The notes under the pieces were generated by a model that had not been told where the DNA came from, ran no database searches, and saw nothing but the letters and a program-made list of their open reading frames with translations. Of a stretch of 64,000 nucleotides of DNA, positions 60,679 to 64,000 are shown one piece after another. Position 1 is the first letter of the stretch. The number at the start of each line of letters is the position of its first letter. Source of the stretch: Prochlorococcus sp. AG-402-A21 (GTDB lineage Bacteria; Cyanobacteriota; Cyanobacteriia; PCC-6307; Cyanobiaceae); assembly GCA_003279655.1 (NCBI GenBank), contig QCHI01000006.1, positions 1 to 64,000 on the forward strand, given 5' to 3'. The position numbers were made by a program, and so were the translations under genes.

Positions 60679-61524
60679 TTAAGGATATATGTCATCAAAT
60701 AATTTGCTTAAACCTATAGTTACTCTTTTCAGAGCATCTAAAAGTTCTTTATCTTCCAAAATAGTTCCCATTTCTGAACTCATTTGGTCAATTTTCTTTG
60801 TTAGAGAACTTGAAGTTGAGGCAAGTTCCTGAATATCTTTTAGAGTGTCAGGATTATCTAGACTTTCAAGAATATTGTTTAGATGAAAAGCAGCTTTTAT
60901 TAATTCAGAAATTATAGGTTTTGCTCTTATAAGTTCAGATTTAGATAATAAGACAAGTTCATCAAGATTGGCTTGCGTTCGATCAAATTGTTGAATAGAT
61001 TCCGATACTTTATTAACTATTGCTTGGCTATCGGCTTCATTAATCATTCCATTTAAACCCTCTGTCAGACTTGATATGTTTACCATCTCTACACCTTTAA
61101 TCTTATCTCCATTACATAAGATTCTTTTATTAGGGCAATCTGTATTGAGTGTAGATAGTTCGTTTTTATTTAATGATTTATCTAATGAGACTAGAGATAG
61201 TTGAGCGTCTCCTCCAAGCATAGAACTTGTAACTATTTTGGCAATTACAGGCTTTATTAAAGTTAGACTATTATCATTTAATTTGATTTTTGTCTCAACG
61301 CTATTTGGGGTGAAATTTATCTTTTGAATAGAGCCAACAATGATTCCTCTATAAGTAACAGGAGACATTTTGGCAAGACCACTTGCATCTTTGAAGTTTG
61401 CAGAGATTTCCCAGGCTTTAGAACCTAAACGAACATCTCTTAACCAAAGCATTGCACCTGAAAAGACAATTAATCCACCTAATAGTGAAAAACCAACCAA
61501 AGCATCTCTTAAACTTCTACGCAT
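60679..61524 (-). CDS. Mce/MlaD-family lipid-transport protein
   Basis: A 281-residue protein with one N-terminal membrane helix (about 8-27), an Mce domain (ANFKDASGLAKMSPVTYRGIIVG) at about 38-120 and a helical C-terminal region. Mce proteins carry lipids between membranes as part of an ABC system; the plant homolog is TGD2. It is directly downstream (4 bp) of the ABC ATPase gene. No permease gene is visible in this window. Confidence 0.9.
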   Translation of the reverse strand: MRRSLRDALVGFSLLGGLIVFSGAMLWLRDVRLGSKAWEISANFKDASGLAKMSPVTYRGIIVGSIQKINFTPNSVETKIKLNDNSLTLIKPVIAKIVTSSMLGGDAQLSLVSLDKSLNKNELSTLNTDCPNKRILCNGDKIKGVEMVNISSLTEGLNGMINEADSQAIVNKVSESIQQFDRTQANLDELVLLSKSELIRAKPIISELIKAAFHLNNILESLDNPDTLKDIQELASTSSSLTKKIDQMSSEMGTILEDKELLDALKRVTIGLSKLFDDIYP

Positions 61525-61528
61525 AAAT

Positions 61529-62314
61529 TTATAAGTCCTTAGGTTGCATTGGTCCTTGAAGATTACCTGTGCGAAATTGTTTTACATAGGAATTTTCGCT
61601 TTGTTTAAATTGATCTATAGATCCATCCCATTGAAACTTCCCATCGTAAAGCAAGATAACTCGATTAGCTGTTCGTTCAATTGTACTTGAAACGTGACTT
61701 ACTACAATTGAACAGCCTGCTGCAGTATCAGTTGTTTTAATAATTAGATCTTCAATTCGAGTACAAGCTATAGGATCTAATCCAGCAGTTGGTTCATCAT
61801 ATAGAAGAATTGGAATTGAGTCTGTTTCTTTATTGGAGTTACTAATTAAGGCACGAGCAAAACTGACTCTTTTTTGCATTCCACCACTCAGTTGATTTGG
61901 AAATTTCTCTGCGACATCGTACAAACCGACTCTCTGTAAACAATGTATGACTTTTTTATTAATTACTTCTTCGGGAAAAATTTTTTGCTTATCAAGTAAA
62001 AAACCTACATTTTCCCTAACAGTTAATGATGCTAATAATGCTGGGTTTTGAAAAACTAATCTCACATCGGGAGGACTATTTTGATCAAGTCTTAAATAAT
62101 TTTGCTCAATACCTGATATTTGAAGACTTCCTTCAGAAGGTAAGAGCAATCCTGCTAATAAGCGAAGTATTGTTGACTTGCCTGAGCCTGATGGACCAAC
62201 AATTGCCAGTCTCTCTCCAGCCATCATGGCTAGATTGACTTCATCGAGAACTTTGTTTGATCCCAGTTCGACACTGAGATCTTTCATTAACATTACTTGA
62301 GTGTTCTTTGGCAC
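61529..62314 (-). CDS. ABC transporter ATP-binding protein (MlaF/TGD3-like)
   Basis: A 261-residue ATPase with Walker A GPSGSGKST near residue 39, a Q-loop VFQNPALLASLTVREN, the signature LSGGMQKRVSFARALI, Walker B PILLYDEPTAGLDP and the switch His in VVSHVSS. The Mce-system type is inferred from the adjacent Mce gene. The permease subunit must be elsewhere. Confidence 0.92.
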   Translation of the reverse strand: MPKNTQVMLMKDLSVELGSNKVLDEVNLAMMAGERLAIVGPSGSGKSTILRLLAGLLLPSEGSLQISGIEQNYLRLDQNSPPDVRLVFQNPALLASLTVRENVGFLLDKQKIFPEEVINKKVIHCLQRVGLYDVAEKFPNQLSGGMQKRVSFARALISNSNKETDSIPILLYDEPTAGLDPIACTRIEDLIIKTTDTAAGCSIVVSHVSSTIERTANRVILLYDGKFQWDGSIDQFKQSENSYVKQFRTGNLQGPMQPKDL

Positions 62315-62441
62315 ACTCTCTCCTAATGTTTGCTTATCTATCTCATTTTGTATGAGATATGAGAAATGGGAAGTTTAATTAGAGTTTATGTGAATTAATT
62401 ATTTAGGTCTCTTTGTTGAAATTTTCTCAAACTCGAATCCA

Positions 62442-63839
62442 TTGAACAAAAGCAGGAAAAGAAAATCAAGAAGATCTAACTTGCGTAAAAGCTTTTTCGC
62501 TAGTTTGTCTTTTCATCTTTATTCTCGCTTCAAAAGAGCTATTAGATGGCTTTTGCCAGGACTAGTAGTCAAAAGGTGGATGATGACATCTGGATTTGGC
62601 TTGTTAATTGCTTTGATTGGAGCCTCAATTTGGGCTGATCTGCGCCCAATTTATTGGGTCGTTGAAATACTTTTTTGGTTTTTAGGATTTATAACTACTT
62701 TTTTACCTAGAAACATTTCTGGCCCAATAGTTTTTTTGATAGGTCTGTCTCTTTTGATTTGGGGACAAGGGAGAAGTTTTGAATCTATCAGGCAGGCTTT
62801 AGGTTCAAAAAAAGATACTTTTTTGGTTGATGCATTAAGAGCTAAGCAAAAATTAAATAGAGGTCCAAATATTGTCGCTGTAGGAGGAGGAACAGGTTTA
62901 TCTTCGTTATTAAAAGGCTTAAAAAGATATAGCAGCCGAATCACAGCAATAGTCACTGTTGCTGATGATGGAGGCAGCAGTGGAGTTCTTAGGAGAGAAC
63001 TGGGAGTTCAGCCTCCAGGAGACATAAGAAATTGTTTAGCAGCTTTGGCAACGGAAGAGCCACTGATCAAAGGCCTTTTTCAATATCGCTTTCCTTCAGG
63101 TAGTGGACTTGAGGGACATAGCTTTGGAAATCTTTTCTTATCAGCCTTGACTGCGATAACTGGAAGCTTAGAGACCGCAATTACTGCTTCTAGTCGCGTC
63201 CTTGCTGTTCAGGGTCAAGTTGTACCAGCAACTAATGTAGATGTTCGATTGTGGGCGGAACTCGAAAATGGTGACCGAATAGATGGAGAATCAGCTATCG
63301 GGAAAGCACCCCTACCAATAGTAAGAATAGGTTGTGACCCATCGCGACCACCAGCTTTGCCAAGAGCTATAGAAGCTATTAGAAATGCTGAAATTATTTT
63401 GATAGGACCTGGAAGTTTATATACTTCAATTCTGCCAAACCTACTTGTCCCTGAAATAGTCGAAGCTATTGAAAGGAGCAAAGCTCCAAAATTATATATA
63501 TGTAATTTGATGACTCAACCAGGAGAAACCGATGGACTTGATGTCACTGGTCATGTAAGGGCTATTGAAGCGCAATTGGCATCTAGAGGAATTACCAGGA
63601 AAATATTTAATTCAATACTTGCTCAAGATGAATTAGAACCTTCCCCATTGGTTGATTACTACAAATCAAAAGGGGCTGAGCCAGTTAAATGTAATAAAAT
63701 CGACCTTGTATCCTCTGGATATAATGTTTATTTAGCCTCTCTTCAGGGGGCAAAAGCTACTCCAACTTTGAGGCATGACCCAAGAAGTCTCGCTTTAGCA
63801 ATAATGAGATTTTACAGAAGATACAAAAAAGGTAAATAA
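62442..63839 (+). CDS. YvcK/CofD-like gluconeogenesis factor
   Basis: A 465-residue protein of the YvcK/CofD-like family: an Arg/Lys-rich N-terminus and two membrane helices (about 47-67 and 71-109, partly split), then the catalytic-like domain with VAVGGGTGLSSLLKGLKR, VTVADDGGSSGVLRREL, PPGDIRNCLAAL and IGPGSLYTSILPNLLV. B. subtilis YvcK is needed for growth on gluconeogenic carbon and affects cell wall assembly and binds UDP-sugars. The start codon is TTG at 62442. The N-terminal membrane part is typical of the cyanobacterial form. Confidence 0.9.
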   Translation: MNKSRKRKSRRSNLRKSFFASLSFHLYSRFKRAIRWLLPGLVVKRWMMTSGFGLLIALIGASIWADLRPIYWVVEILFWFLGFITTFLPRNISGPIVFLIGLSLLIWGQGRSFESIRQALGSKKDTFLVDALRAKQKLNRGPNIVAVGGGTGLSSLLKGLKRYSSRITAIVTVADDGGSSGVLRRELGVQPPGDIRNCLAALATEEPLIKGLFQYRFPSGSGLEGHSFGNLFLSALTAITGSLETAITASSRVLAVQGQVVPATNVDVRLWAELENGDRIDGESAIGKAPLPIVRIGCDPSRPPALPRAIEAIRNAEIILIGPGSLYTSILPNLLVPEIVEAIERSKAPKLYICNLMTQPGETDGLDVTGHVRAIEAQLASRGITRKIFNSILAQDELEPSPLVDYYKSKGAEPVKCNKIDLVSSGYNVYLASLQGAKATPTLRHDPRSLALAIMRFYRRYKKGK

Positions 63840-63840
63840 A

Positions 63841-64000
63841 TTAGTATGCATCTTGCATTTCATAAAAGTCTGGCTGAACATAGTCTTTTCTAAGAGGCCA
63901 TCCTTTCCAATCTTCAGGCATTAAAAGTCTTTTAGGATGAGGGTGACCTTTGAAATTAATACCATACATATCGAATGTTTCTCTTTCTTGCCAATCGGCT
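63841..64000 (-). CDS. ndhJ: NAD(P)H-quinone oxidoreductase subunit J, 3' end only
   Basis: The last 52 codons of a gene that runs off the right edge, read on the minus strand: [20 protein letters not shown] and then [18 protein letters not shown], ending QDAY. This is the C-terminus of NdhJ, the 30-kDa-type subunit of NDH-1 complexes in thylakoid cyclic electron flow and respiration. In cyanobacteria it is usually the third gene of ndhC-ndhK-ndhJ, which would lie beyond 64000. Confidence 0.95.
   Translation of the reverse strand, partial: ADWQERETFDMYGINFKGHPHPKRLLMPEDWKGWPLRKDYVQPDFYEMQDAY

Overview
The window reads as chromosomal DNA of a marine picocyanobacterium, most likely Prochlorococcus. 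The evidence is the AT-rich sequence, the oxygenic photosynthesis genes (psbO, psbH, psbN, psbK, crtR, chlD, ndhJ), the cyanobacterial regulator ntcA, thyX in place of thyA, and many cyanobacteria-only small families (Ycf20, Ycf66 and several DUF families). Genes are tightly packed, often with overlapping or nearly touching ends, and I see no insertion sequence, prophage, integrase or CRISPR array. The AT content together with a CPD photolyase would fit a low-light clade I (NATL-like) strain, but that is inference.

Layout. 1-9.5 kb: aroC convergent with eda, then a leftward run of ftsH, sat, psbO and coaBC; ycf20 is convergent with pyrB and a 3-methyladenine glycosylase gene whose start is abnormal. 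9.6-16.4 kb: gatC, crtR, tRNA-Leu(UAG), a Ycf66 protein, ileS, a DUF3177 protein and trmB. 16.4-21.3 kb: txlA; a leftward BtuR-like/dcd/thyX operon divergent from ntcA; a DUF3084 protein and an RNase-H-fold protein. 21.3-25.3 kb: a leftward psbH-tatA-pth-DUF3146 group, psbN, and an OstA-like envelope protein. 25.3-30.0 kb: a glyA-cinA-leuC-leuD operon headed by tRNA-Arg(ACG). 30.2-35 kb: two small unknown genes, murJ, sfsA and amt1, the last with a perfect NtcA box. 35-43.1 kb: ispH, a DoxX protein, purH, an esterase, a DUF3155 protein, an orphan sensor kinase, cobS, tgt and psbK. 43.2-50.8 kb: a Gfo/Idh/MocA oxidoreductase, a CNNM/CorC-like protein, tRNA-Met, pyrE, a YgfZ-like protein, a two-domain nuclease, a phosphohexomutase and rdgB. 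50.8-64 kb: a carotenoid oxygenase, hisB, fabI, a redoxin, a DegT-type aminotransferase, a folK-NUDIX-photolyase operon, chlD, an Mce protein with its ABC ATPase, a YvcK-like protein, and the 3' end of ndhJ.

How the genes work together. This is mainly a housekeeping and photosynthesis region. It covers nucleotide synthesis (pyrB, pyrE, purH, dcd, thyX), amino acids (aroC, leuCD, hisB, glyA), cofactors (coaBC, folK, cobS, chlD), isoprenoids and carotenoids (ispH, crtR, carotenoid oxygenase), photosystem II maintenance (psbO, psbH, psbN, psbK, ftsH), and nitrogen control (ntcA and a likely target, amt1). I did not find a clearly new multi-gene system. The points most worth a second look are a BtuR/CobO-like protein without a recognisable P-loop, a gene-free segment at about 39.66-39.78 kb with two competing long-range pairings, the start of the glycosylase gene, and a Cas4-like/DEDDy nuclease whose first nuclease site looks degenerate.
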